The notes beneath the pieces are model-generated. The model saw only the letters and a program-made list of their open reading frames with translations. It searched no databases and was not told the DNA's origin. Of a stretch of DNA of 6,743 nt, positions 1 through 5,704 are shown piece after piece. This DNA is from Flavobacteriales bacterium (GTDB taxonomy: Bacteria; Bacteroidota; Bacteroidia; UBA10329): assembly GCA_003456455.1 (NCBI GenBank), contig DMRV01000039.1, forward strand, positions 1-6,743. The letters are read 5' to 3'. The translations under genes were made by a program, and so were the position numbers. How positions within the stretch are numbered: the stretch's first letter is position 1; every line of letters starts with the position of its first letter.

Positions 1-43
1 CGCCCGTTTAAAAGAGATAGACGAAAAACTGAATTCAGAATAA
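1..43 (+). CDS. 3' end of an upstream gene (partial, cut by window edge)
   Basis: An open frame enters from the left edge and encodes ARLKEIDEKLNSE before a TAA at 41-43. Only one base separates this stop from the secG ATG, and such tight spacing suggests a shared transcript. The tail is charged and looks helical, but it is too short to assign. From memory, flavobacterial genomes often place an LptE-like outer-membrane lipoprotein or a small TPR-like hypothetical protein just before secG, so either is possible. That is inference from gene order, not from these 13 residues. Confidence 0.6.
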   Translation, partial: ARLKEIDEKLNSE

Positions 44-44
44 A

Positions 45-371
45 ATGTACACACTCATTATCATATTAATCATCGTTGTTTGCTTTCTTTTAGTTGGCGT
101 TGTGATGGTTCAGAACAGTAAAGGAGGCGGTTTAGCTTCGGATTTTTCTTCATCAAACCAAATTATTGGTGTAAAAAGAACAGGCGATTTCTTAGAAAAA
201 GCTACATGGTATTTGACAATCGGATTGATTGTTCTAACACTTGGCTCTAACTTTTTCATCGATAGGGGAGAAGTGGTTCAGGAAGAATCTGCCATTCAAG
301 AGCAAATTGATAACGCTGCTTTACCAGCGCAAGACGGTGGTGAATTAGGAGAACCTACTCCAGTAGAGTAA
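45..371 (+). CDS. secG: Preprotein translocase subunit SecG
   Basis: SecG is the small accessory subunit of the SecYEG channel in the inner membrane and assists SecA-driven export. The 108-residue product has the family's two-helix layout: a hydrophobic segment at about residues 2-22, a conserved loop (VMVQNSKGGGLAS, about 20-32, then a Ser-rich stretch), and a second hydrophobic segment at about 54-72. The Gly-rich VQNSKGGGLA loop is the best diagnostic. The tail after residue 73 is acidic and low in complexity, and is longer than in short SecGs; I recall such tails as common in Bacteroidota. The ATG follows the upstream stop by one base and has no Shine-Dalgarno sequence, only A-rich DNA, as is usual in this phylum. 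A strong terminator follows, so groESL probably has its own promoter. Confidence 0.95.
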   Translation: MYTLIIILIIVVCFLLVGVVMVQNSKGGGLASDFSSSNQIIGVKRTGDFLEKATWYLTIGLIVLTLGSNFFIDRGEVVQEESAIQEQIDNAALPAQDGGELGEPTPVE

Positions 372-391
372 TTTCCCGTTAAAAAACTTTT

Positions 392-427
392 AAATGTCAG
401 GATGTCACGCATCCTGACATTTTTTTT
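392..427 (+). terminator. Rho-independent terminator after secG
   Basis: A perfect 11-bp stem (ATGTCAGGATG at 394-404 with CATCCTGACAT at 410-420) closes a 5-base loop, TCACG. Two more A-T pairs can extend it, and eight T's (420-427) follow. It begins 20 bases after the secG stop and should end the secG transcript. The arms contain TGTCA/TGACA, so a second role as a protein-binding palindrome cannot be excluded. Confidence 0.9.
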
Positions 428-535
428 GCCCTTACGCCAACATTTCAGACCTATTGTCCGCATTTAGCTAATGGCACAAAATATGACATTGGGCAATCGT
501 AGAACAAACATTACTAAACACTAATAAATCATACG
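428..535 (+). promoter_or_regulatory. groESL upstream control region
   Basis: These 108 bases lie between the secG terminator and the groES ATG and should carry the groESL promoter. I see no CIRCE-type inverted repeat, no clear RpoH-type promoter and no clean TAnnTTTG box. Two weak candidates exist: a sigma-54-like TGGCAC motif at 472-486 (listed separately), and a sigma-70-like pair, TTGTCC at 454-459 and CAAAAT at 477-482 with a 17-base spacer. The DNA just before the ATG is A/T-rich (ACTAATAAATCATACG) with no Shine-Dalgarno sequence. Confidence 0.5.
472..486 (+). promoter_or_regulatory. Candidate sigma-54-like promoter for groESL (weak)
   Basis: TGGCAC at 472-477 is followed after five bases by ATGA (483-486). 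The sigma-54 consensus is TGGCAC-N5-TTGC. The -24 half is perfect, but the -12 half has GA where the nearly invariant GC is expected. Transcription would start around 497, giving a leader of about 40 bases. In many Bacteroidota a sigma-54 activator gene lies near secG-groESL (from memory), which makes the motif worth noting, but the -12 mismatch is a serious weakness. Confidence 0.25.
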
Positions 536-811
536 ATGGGATTGAAGATTAAACCTCTGGCCGACAGAGTAGTAGTTGAGGCTGACGCGGCAGAAGAAAA
601 AACAGCTTCAGGGATTTTTATTCCAGATACAGCTAAGGAAAAACCACAAAAAGGAAAAGTACTAGCTGTTGGAACAGGAAAAATAGACGAACCAATGACT
701 GTTAAGGTTGGAGACACTGTGCTTTACGGAAAGTACTCTGGAACTGAGATAAATGTTGACGGAACAGATGTACTCATCATGCGTGAGTCTGACATTTTCG
801 CAATTGTTTAA
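536..811 (+). CDS. groES: Co-chaperonin GroES (Hsp10)
   Basis: GroES is the seven-subunit lid that caps GroEL and encloses substrate proteins during ATP-driven folding in the cytoplasm. The 91-residue product is close to the family's normal length. It shows the N-terminal PLADRVVV signature (7-14), the mobile loop that docks on GroEL (about 20-36, with hydrophobic tripeptide I27-F28-I29 at the contact position), a roof-hairpin region followed by VKVGDTVLYGKYSGTEI (56-72), and a C-terminal strand ending DIFAIV. Everything expected is present. It sits 26 bp ahead of groEL with no terminator between, so the two form the classical groESL operon. Confidence 0.97.
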   Translation: MGLKIKPLADRVVVEADAAEEKTASGIFIPDTAKEKPQKGKVLAVGTGKIDEPMTVKVGDTVLYGKYSGTEINVDGTDVLIMRESDIFAIV

Positions 812-837
812 TCACCAAACAAAAAAATTAAAACAAA

Positions 838-2481
838 ATGGCAAAGCAAATTAAGTTCGATCTAGACGCTAGAGACGGATTGAAAAGAGGGGTAGATGCC
901 CTTGCAAATGCAGTAAAAGTGACGTTGGGACCAAAAGGTCGTAACGTGATTATTGACAAGAAATTCGGTGCACCACAAGTGACCAAGGATGGTGTTACTG
1001 TTGCGAAAGAAATTGAGCTATCAGACGCAATCGAGAACATGGGTGCACAAATGGTGAAGGAAGTTGCTTCCAAAACCAATGATGTAGCCGGAGACGGAAC
1101 TACAACAGCCACCGTTCTTGCGCAAGCAATTGTAACAACAGGGTTGAAAAACGTTGCTGCTGGTGCAAACCCAATGGATTTGAAAAGAGGTATTGACAAG
1201 GCTGTTGAGGCTGTTGTTGGAGAGCTTCACAAGATTTCAAAACCAGTTGGTAATGACAGCGCAATGATTGAGCAAGTAGCTTCAATCTCTGCAAACAGCG
1301 ATTTCACTATCGGGAAATTGATTGCTGAGGCCATGGCCAAGGTTGGTAAAGAAGGTGTAATTACTGTTGAAGAAGCAAAAGGAACTGAAACAACTGTTGA
1401 AGTTGTGGAAGGAATGCAGTTCGATAGGGGTTACCAATCTCCATACTTCGTAACGGACGCTGAGAAAATGGAAGCGGTTCTTGAGAACCCTTACATCCTT
1501 ATCCATGATAAGAAAATCAGCAACATGAAGGACATGCTTCCAGTATTGGAAAAAGCAGCACAGAGCGGAAAACCATTGTTGATTATCTGCGAAGAGGTTG
1601 AAGGAGAAGCACTAGCCACGTTGGTAGTGAACAAGATTAGAGGATCACTAAAAATTGCTGCTGTAAAAGCACCAGGTTTTGGCGATAGAAGAAAAGCAAT
1701 GCTGGAAGACATCGCCATTCTTACTGGCGGAACAGTTATTAGCGATGAGAAAGGTTTGAAGTTGGAAGATGCAACGTTAGAAGACCTTGGAACTGCTGAG
1801 AAAATCGTTATTGATAAGGACAATACAACTGTTGTAAATGGAGCAGGAGAAGCTAAAGCAATCAAGGCTCGTGTTAACCAAATCAAAGCACAGATTGAGT
1901 CAACCACTTCTGATTACGACAAAGAGAAACTTCAAGAGCGTTTAGCCAAATTGGCTGGCGGTGTAGCTGTACTTTACGTAGGTGCTGCAACTGAGGTTGA
2001 GATGAAAGAGAAGAAAGACCGTGTTGATGATGCACTTGCTGCTACTCGCGCTGCGGTTGAAGAGGGAATCGTTCCTGGTGGAGGCGTTGCTTACCTAAGA
2101 ACTATCGCTGCAATTGGCAAGATTAAGCCGGTAAATGCAGATGAGCAAACAGGTATCAATATCGTTTTACGTTCTATTGAAGAGCCATTGCGTCAAATCG
2201 TTGCAAACGCAGGTTTGGAAGGAAGTATCGTGGTTCAGAAAGTGAAAGAAGGAAAAGGCGACTTCGGTTACAATGCACGTACCGATGTGTACGAAAACTT
2301 GTATAAAGCTGGGGTTATCGATCCAACTAAAGTTACCCGCGTAGCACTTGAAAATGCTGCGTCAATTGCAGGAATGCTTCTTACCACTGAGTGTGTGTTG
2401 GCAGACGAGCCAGAAGAAGCTGGCGCTGGAATGCCACCGATGCCTCCTGGAGGAATGGGCGGAATGGGCGGAATGATGTAA
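838..2481 (+). CDS. groEL: Chaperonin GroEL (Hsp60)
   Basis: GroEL forms the double-ring ATP-dependent folding chamber that works with GroES. The 547-residue protein is full length. The equatorial ATP site has the GDGTTT motif with catalytic D86 (E. coli D87), and D398 lies in RVDDALAATRAAVEEG. Apical-domain residues that bind substrate and GroES in E. coli are matched at Y199, Y203, F204, L234, L237, L259, V263 and V264. The signature AAVEEGIVPGGG is at about 405-416. The protein ends in a Gly/Met/Pro tail (MPPMPPGGMGGMGGMM, 532-547), the flexible cavity tail. The start is ATG after A-rich DNA without a Shine-Dalgarno sequence; MAKQIKFD is a typical N-terminus. A strong terminator follows 24 bases after the stop. 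There is no sign of truncation or transfer. Confidence 0.98.
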   Translation: MAKQIKFDLDARDGLKRGVDALANAVKVTLGPKGRNVIIDKKFGAPQVTKDGVTVAKEIELSDAIENMGAQMVKEVASKTNDVAGDGTTTATVLAQAIVTTGLKNVAAGANPMDLKRGIDKAVEAVVGELHKISKPVGNDSAMIEQVASISANSDFTIGKLIAEAMAKVGKEGVITVEEAKGTETTVEVVEGMQFDRGYQSPYFVTDAEKMEAVLENPYILIHDKKISNMKDMLPVLEKAAQSGKPLLIICEEVEGEALATLVVNKIRGSLKIAAVKAPGFGDRRKAMLEDIAILTGGTVISDEKGLKLEDATLEDLGTAEKIVIDKDNTTVVNGAGEAKAIKARVNQIKAQIESTTSDYDKEKLQERLAKLAGGVAVLYVGAATEVEMKEKKDRVDDALAATRAAVEEGIVPGGGVAYLRTIAAIGKIKPVNADEQTGINIVLRSIEEPLRQIVANAGLEGSIVVQKVKEGKGDFGYNARTDVYENLYKAGVIDPTKVTRVALENAASIAGMLLTTECVLADEPEEAGAGMPPMPPGGMGGMGGMM

Positions 2482-2505
2482 GCCAACCGTAACTGATTGT
2501 TATAG

Positions 2506-2536
2506 AAAGCCCCGCCAAATTTGGTGGGGCTTTTTT
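2506..2536 (+). terminator. Rho-independent terminator after groEL
   Basis: A 12-bp stem (2506-2517 with 2522-2533) has a GC-rich core, AGCCCCGCCA against TGGTGGGGCT with one G-T pair, and an AATT loop. It is followed by T's at 2531-2536. It ends the groESL operon. Confidence 0.93.
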
Positions 2537-2565
2537 GTTCCTTTAATTAGTTGATACTGCCCAAC

Positions 2566-2591
2566 AAAAAAGCCGACTTTCGATTCGGCTT
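2566..2591 (-). terminator. Rho-independent terminator of the minus-strand unit
   Basis: Read on the minus strand, AAGCCGA (2591-2585), an 8-base loop and TCGGCTT (2576-2570) form a 7-bp GC-rich stem running into a U tract (complement of A's at 2571-2566). The plus strand has no T run directly after the hairpin, so the element is oriented for leftward transcription. It lies 26 bp past the stop of the paralogue remnant, so the transcript from the gene at 3005-3628 probably runs through the remnant and ends here. It sits back to back with the groEL terminator. Confidence 0.85.
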
Positions 2592-2617
2592 AATTGAATT
2601 TTTATTGTGCTAATGGC

Positions 2618-2932
2618 TTACTTAAAAGCCTTCTTAAGAACTTTAGCGTAAAGACTCTTGGCCATTTTCTCAAATGATTCTCCAAGACGTTTCTCGAAGG
2701 TCAAGCCTGAAATGGTAGCTATGACCCCGAAAGCACCAGGGACACCTGAGCCTGCCTGAGCACCTTTAATTTGAAGAAACCACGTTGCCCGAATCGGTTT
2801 CAACTACTTCTATGATTCCGCTTAACCATGCATCAGAAGATGACACAACAATCCTGTATCCATGTAAGTAACCTTTATAAGAATTATGTATTTAGCGTTG
2901 TCAAGCCCTCTCTTAATTGTAGCGCCTTTTCA
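2618..2932 (-). pseudogene. Decayed 3' half of a paralogue of the gene at 3005-3628
   Basis: Conceptual translation across two frames restores similarity to residues 109-207 of the intact upstream gene. In the first frame, from about 2929 to 2852, it reads KGATIKRGLDNAKY...YMDTG (intact copy: EGITIGRDYNDAKY...MTEPG). After an apparent 1-base loss near 2850-2857 the second frame gives IVVSSSDAWLSG and then VETDSG (intact: VETGSG). After a compensating 1-base gain near 2768-2778 the first frame resumes with GAQAGSGVPGAFG and ends ESFEKMAKSLYAKVLKKAFK (intact: ESYAKAGKTFAKWLQKKGMK). The two copies stay in register almost without gaps from TI to VETxSG. Stops in the first frame at 2930-2932 (TGA), 2822-2824 (TAA) and 2804-2806 (TAG), the two frameshifts and the missing N-terminal half and signal peptide all argue for loss of function. 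The 72 bp between the TGA and the neighbour's stop show no clear similarity. Divergence looks old, not a recent duplication. Confidence 0.75.
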
Positions 2933-3004
2933 CATGTCGGCCTTTTTCTTTCTTCGATTATCCGCGTGTATTATCCACGAATCATCCTTTGGATTTATGT
3001 TAAA

Positions 3005-3628
3005 TTACTTCATTCCCTTCTTTTGGAGCCACTTAGCAAATGTCTTTCCAGCTTTGGCATATGATTCCTGAATTCTATTTCCAGTATCCCAAGCAGCACC
3101 TGCAAATGCATTACCCGGTGCACCCGTAGCAGTTGCTTCTCCCAATACTTTGCCGGACCCCGTTTCTACCAGTTGTAAATTTAGGTTGATGGAAGCAGGA
3201 ACGGTCATTATCATTGGCACACTGAATCCAGGCTCTGTCATGGTGGTGTGTACGATGAGCGTATACTTGGCATCGTTATAGTCTCTACCAATTGTAATTC
3301 CTTCTTTTCTAATCCCTTTATTGAAAAGAGCCTCAAATTTTCCGTGGAATCGGCTTTCCCTGTCTCCCTTCCATGATTTCTCCCAATTATCTCCTCTTCC
3401 CGCCTCTTTTTCATTGTACTCTCCTTTTTTTCTTTCGATATAGGCAGATTCCTTCATCTCGCGCTTGCCAGTACCTACATTCATATCGTCATACTTGTAA
3501 ACTACAAGTACATTGGATTGTCCACTCATATCATTGAAGGAACCATCGGTGAGCTTCATTTTTTGAGCAAAAACGGTTGAGGTAAGAGCGATTAGAAAAG
3601 TGGTCGTTAGTAGTTTAATTGTTTTCAT
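3005..3628 (-). CDS. Secreted protein of unknown function, Bacteroidota-type family
   Basis: The 207-residue product begins with a good Sec signal peptide (MKTIKLLTTTFLIALTSTVFAQ, cleavage likely after A21). No cysteine follows the cleavage site, so it is not a lipoprotein; periplasmic location is likely. Visible blocks are an N-terminal strand region (NVLVVYKYDDMNVG, 39-52), a charged segment with EYNEKEAGRGDNWEKSW (70-86) and DRESRFHGKFEALFNK (89-104), a beta-rich middle (YTLIVHTTMTEPGF, 122-135), VETGSGKVLGEA (154-165) and a C-terminal amphipathic helix (GNRIQESYAKAGKTFAKWLQKK, 183-204). From memory these blocks recur in uncharacterised secreted Bacteroidota proteins. I know of no assigned function and see no catalytic motif. 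A diverged, broken paralogue lies directly downstream. The ATG at 3626-3628 is set by the signal peptide and lies about 30 bases after a TACATTTG promoter box. Confidence 0.85.
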   Translation of the reverse strand: MKTIKLLTTTFLIALTSTVFAQKMKLTDGSFNDMSGQSNVLVVYKYDDMNVGTGKREMKESAYIERKKGEYNEKEAGRGDNWEKSWKGDRESRFHGKFEALFNKGIRKEGITIGRDYNDAKYTLIVHTTMTEPGFSVPMIMTVPASINLNLQLVETGSGKVLGEATATGAPGNAFAGAAWDTGNRIQESYAKAGKTFAKWLQKKGMK

Positions 3629-3661
3629 GATTAATTGATGTGGTTAGTGTAATTGGTTTAA

Positions 3662-3669
3662 CAAATGTA
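3662..3669 (-). promoter_or_regulatory. -7 promoter element (TAnnTTTG) for the secreted-protein gene
   Basis: On the minus strand TACATTTG matches exactly the Bacteroidota primary-sigma -7 consensus TAnnTTTG. It ends 33 bases upstream of the ATG, which would give a leader of about 25-30 bases. I do not see a convincing TTG at the expected -33 position, so the call rests on the -7 box and its location. Confidence 0.5.
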
Positions 3670-3738
3670 GTGCCGAGATTGGACCTTAAAGTTGGTAATT
3701 CTTTGTATTCCTAGAACTGATTGATGTCAATGACTTCA

Positions 3739-3746
3739 TACATTTA
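3739..3746 (+). promoter_or_regulatory. Possible -7 element for ruvB (weak)
   Basis: TACATTTA differs from TAnnTTTG at the last base and lies 4 bases before the ruvB ATG. TTG at 3721-3723 is 15 bases upstream, shorter than the usual spacing. If used, transcription would start at or near the ATG and the mRNA would be leaderless. This may be chance in A/T-rich DNA; the 122-bp divergent region offers no clearly better plus-strand candidate. Confidence 0.2.
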
Positions 3747-3750
3747 GTGC

Positions 3751-4776
3751 ATGAATCAAAACCTCGACCCAACACCAGAAGGACAGCTACCAGTTGATAT
3801 GGAAACCGAACGCGCTTTGAGGCCAATTGGCTTCAGTGAATTCAGCGGGCAAGATAAAGTGGTTGAGAATCTCAAGATTTTTGTGGAAGCGGCCAAGCAG
3901 CGCGAAGAAGCCTTAGATCATGTTCTTCTTCATGGTCCTCCTGGATTAGGCAAAACAACTCTTGCAAATATTATTGCCAACGATTTAGGCGTAAGCCTTA
4001 AGCTGACCTCTGGACCGGTATTAGACAAACCTGGTGACCTTGCTGGACTTCTTACAAATTTGGAACCAAATGATGTGTTATTCATAGATGAGATTCATCG
4101 GCTTTCACCAGTTGTCGAGGAGTACCTCTATTCCGCGATGGAAGATTATCGTATTGATATTATGATCGAGACTGGTCCAAATGCCCGGTCAGTTCAGATT
4201 ACGCTCAATCCGTTTACGTTAGTTGGAGCTACAACACGTTCTGGCTTGTTGACCTCTCCACTTAGAGCTCGATTTGGTATTACATCTCGGTTAGAATATT
4301 ACGATGCCTCGGTACTTTCTGGAATTATTAAGCGCTCCGCAGGAATATTAGATGTTCCGATAGATGAGAGTGCAGCTGTTGAGATTTCGAGAAGAAGTAG
4401 AGGCACACCCAGAATTGCAAATGCTCTATTAAGACGAGTTCGCGATTTCGCGCAGATAAAAGGGGATGGCAATATTGATAAAGAGATTTCTCAATACGCG
4501 TTGAATGCTCTGAATGTTGATAAGCACGGATTGGATGAGATGGACAACAAAATCCTGAGCACCATTATCGATAAATTTAAAGGTGGACCAGTGGGATTGA
4601 CAACCATTGCTACAGCTGTGGGCGAAGAAGCTGGAACCATTGAAGAGGTTTACGAACCATTCCTTATTATGGAAGGCTACTTATCTCGAACGCCACGCGG
4701 ACGCCAAGCTACTGAGCGTGCTTATGAGCACTTAGGTAAAGTGAGTCCAGGAAGAGAGGGAACGCTATTTGAATAA
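3751..4776 (+). CDS. ruvB: Holliday junction branch migration helicase RuvB
   Basis: RuvB is the hexameric AAA+ motor that, with RuvA, drives branch migration of Holliday junctions before RuvC cuts them. The 341-residue protein is complete. It has Walker A GPPGLGKTT (62-70), Walker B LFIDEIH (110-116), sensor I GATTR (159-163), the arginine finger R174 in SPLRARFG, sensor II in RGTPRIANALLRRVRDFA (R221), and the C-terminal winged-helix domain with GPVGLTTIATAVGEEAGTIEEVYEPFL and SRTPRGRQAT (about 279-321). MNQNLDP...ALRP is a normal N-terminus, supporting this ATG. queG follows 6 bp after the stop, so the two are surely co-transcribed. I recall ruvB-queG as a recurrent pair in Bacteroidota. 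No SOS-type operator was recognised upstream. Confidence 0.97.
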   Translation: MNQNLDPTPEGQLPVDMETERALRPIGFSEFSGQDKVVENLKIFVEAAKQREEALDHVLLHGPPGLGKTTLANIIANDLGVSLKLTSGPVLDKPGDLAGLLTNLEPNDVLFIDEIHRLSPVVEEYLYSAMEDYRIDIMIETGPNARSVQITLNPFTLVGATTRSGLLTSPLRARFGITSRLEYYDASVLSGIIKRSAGILDVPIDESAAVEISRRSRGTPRIANALLRRVRDFAQIKGDGNIDKEISQYALNALNVDKHGLDEMDNKILSTIIDKFKGGPVGLTTIATAVGEEAGTIEEVYEPFLIMEGYLSRTPRGRQATERAYEHLGKVSPGREGTLFE

Positions 4777-4782
4777 GCTGCC

Positions 4783-5703
4783 ATGCAGCCGTCTAACGAA
4801 CATTTAATCAAACAAGAAGCCCAGCGATTGGGCTTTCTACAATGTGGCATTTCTAAGGCTGGGTTTCTAGAGGAAGAAGCTCCGCGATTAGAAAAGTGGC
4901 TCAACGCTAAGATGCACGGAGAAATGGGCTACATGGCCAATCACTTCGATAAGCGATTAGACCCAACAAGGCTTGTGGATGGGGCAAAAAGCGTGATTAC
5001 GGTTCTGCTGAACTATTTTCCAGAGGAAACACAGAAAGCCCCAACTGCTCCCAAGATTTCTAAGTACGCTTACGGCAACGATTATCACCACGTGATAAAA
5101 GGAAAACTCAAGGAACTTGTTGAGTTTATCAATAAGGAAATTGGCGAAGTAGGAGGTAGAGCTTTTGTAGATAGCGCCCCTGTTATGGACAAAGCTTGGG
5201 CTGCAAAATCAGGTTTAGGTTGGATTGGAAAAAACGCCAATCTCATTCATCCAAAAAACGGTTCGTTTTTCTTTATTGGAGAACTGATCTTGGATATCGA
5301 GTTAGAATCAGACAAACCTATTCATGACCATTGCGGAACATGTACAGCCTGCATTGATGCTTGTCCAACGGAAGCGATTGTAGCGCCTTATGTGGTTGAT
5401 GGCTCAAAGTGCATTTCGTACTTCACTATTGAATTAAAAGAGGCTATTCCAACCTCAATGAAAGGCCAGTTTGATGATTGGGCTTTTGGATGCGATACAT
5501 GCCAAGATGTTTGTCCGTGGAATCGGTTCTCAAAACCGCATTCAGAAGCGCAGTTCAACCCGCACCCTGAAATGTTGGATATGACTAAGCAAGATTGGGA
5601 AGAACTGACTGAAGACGTCTTCAAAAAAGTCTTTCAGAAATCTGCAGTTAAGCGAACCAAATTCAGCGGATTAACACGAAATATTGCTTTTTTGAAAAAG
5701 TAG
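4783..5703 (+). CDS. queG: Epoxyqueuosine reductase QueG (short form)
   Basis: QueG reduces epoxyqueuosine to queuosine at the wobble base (position 34) of GUN-anticodon tRNAs, using cobalamin and two [4Fe-4S] clusters in the cytoplasm. The 306-residue product shows the cobalamin/substrate domain with VDSAPVMDKAWAAKSGLGWIGKN (129-151; D130 corresponds to the proposed general acid). Two ferredoxin-type cysteine sets follow: CGTCTACIDACP (C184, C187, C190, C194) and C210 with CDTCQDVCPW (C237, C240, C244). It is shorter than the roughly 380-residue E. coli and B. subtilis enzymes because it stops soon after the cluster domain and lacks the C-terminal HEAT-repeat extension. I recall about 300-310 residues as usual in Bacteroidota, so this is not a truncation. 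Its stop lies one base from the stop of the convergent oxidoreductase gene. Confidence 0.96.
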   Translation: MQPSNEHLIKQEAQRLGFLQCGISKAGFLEEEAPRLEKWLNAKMHGEMGYMANHFDKRLDPTRLVDGAKSVITVLLNYFPEETQKAPTAPKISKYAYGNDYHHVIKGKLKELVEFINKEIGEVGGRAFVDSAPVMDKAWAAKSGLGWIGKNANLIHPKNGSFFFIGELILDIELESDKPIHDHCGTCTACIDACPTEAIVAPYVVDGSKCISYFTIELKEAIPTSMKGQFDDWAFGCDTCQDVCPWNRFSKPHSEAQFNPHPEMLDMTKQDWEELTEDVFKKVFQKSAVKRTKFSGLTRNIAFLKK

Positions 5704-5704
5704 C

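Noticed and set aside
454..482. Sigma-70-like TTGTCC / CAAAAT pair before groES
   Set aside because: Both hexamers are poor matches, and the E. coli-type consensus is not what Bacteroidota primary sigma factors use, so it was not listed as a separate promoter.
828..2486. Several minus-strand open frames opposite groEL, the longest 138 codons
   Set aside because: They are antisense shadows of a highly conserved gene, with low-complexity Ser/Pro-rich translations and no start context or homology.
2618..2803. A stand-alone 61-residue minus-strand gene starting at TTG
   Set aside because: The start is an artefact of a stop in the same frame. Similarity continues upstream in another frame, so this is the tail of the pseudogene and not a separate small protein.
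2957..2979. Imperfect direct repeat ATTATCCgCG / ATTATCCaCG, 13 bp apart
   Set aside because: There are only two short copies with one mismatch, in decaying DNA downstream of a stop codon, and no link to a promoter or mobile element.
2828..3071. Two overlapping plus-strand open frames of 61-78 codons between groEL and ruvB
   Set aside because: They lie opposite the paralogue remnant and the 3' end of the secreted-protein gene, have no family features, and arise from the reverse complement of that coding DNA.
5687..5700. CTTTTTTGAAAAAG inverted repeat at the end of queG as a terminator
   Set aside because: It is all A-T apart from the end pair, has a 2-base loop and no GC stem, and lies within the coding sequence, so it is unlikely to terminate transcription.
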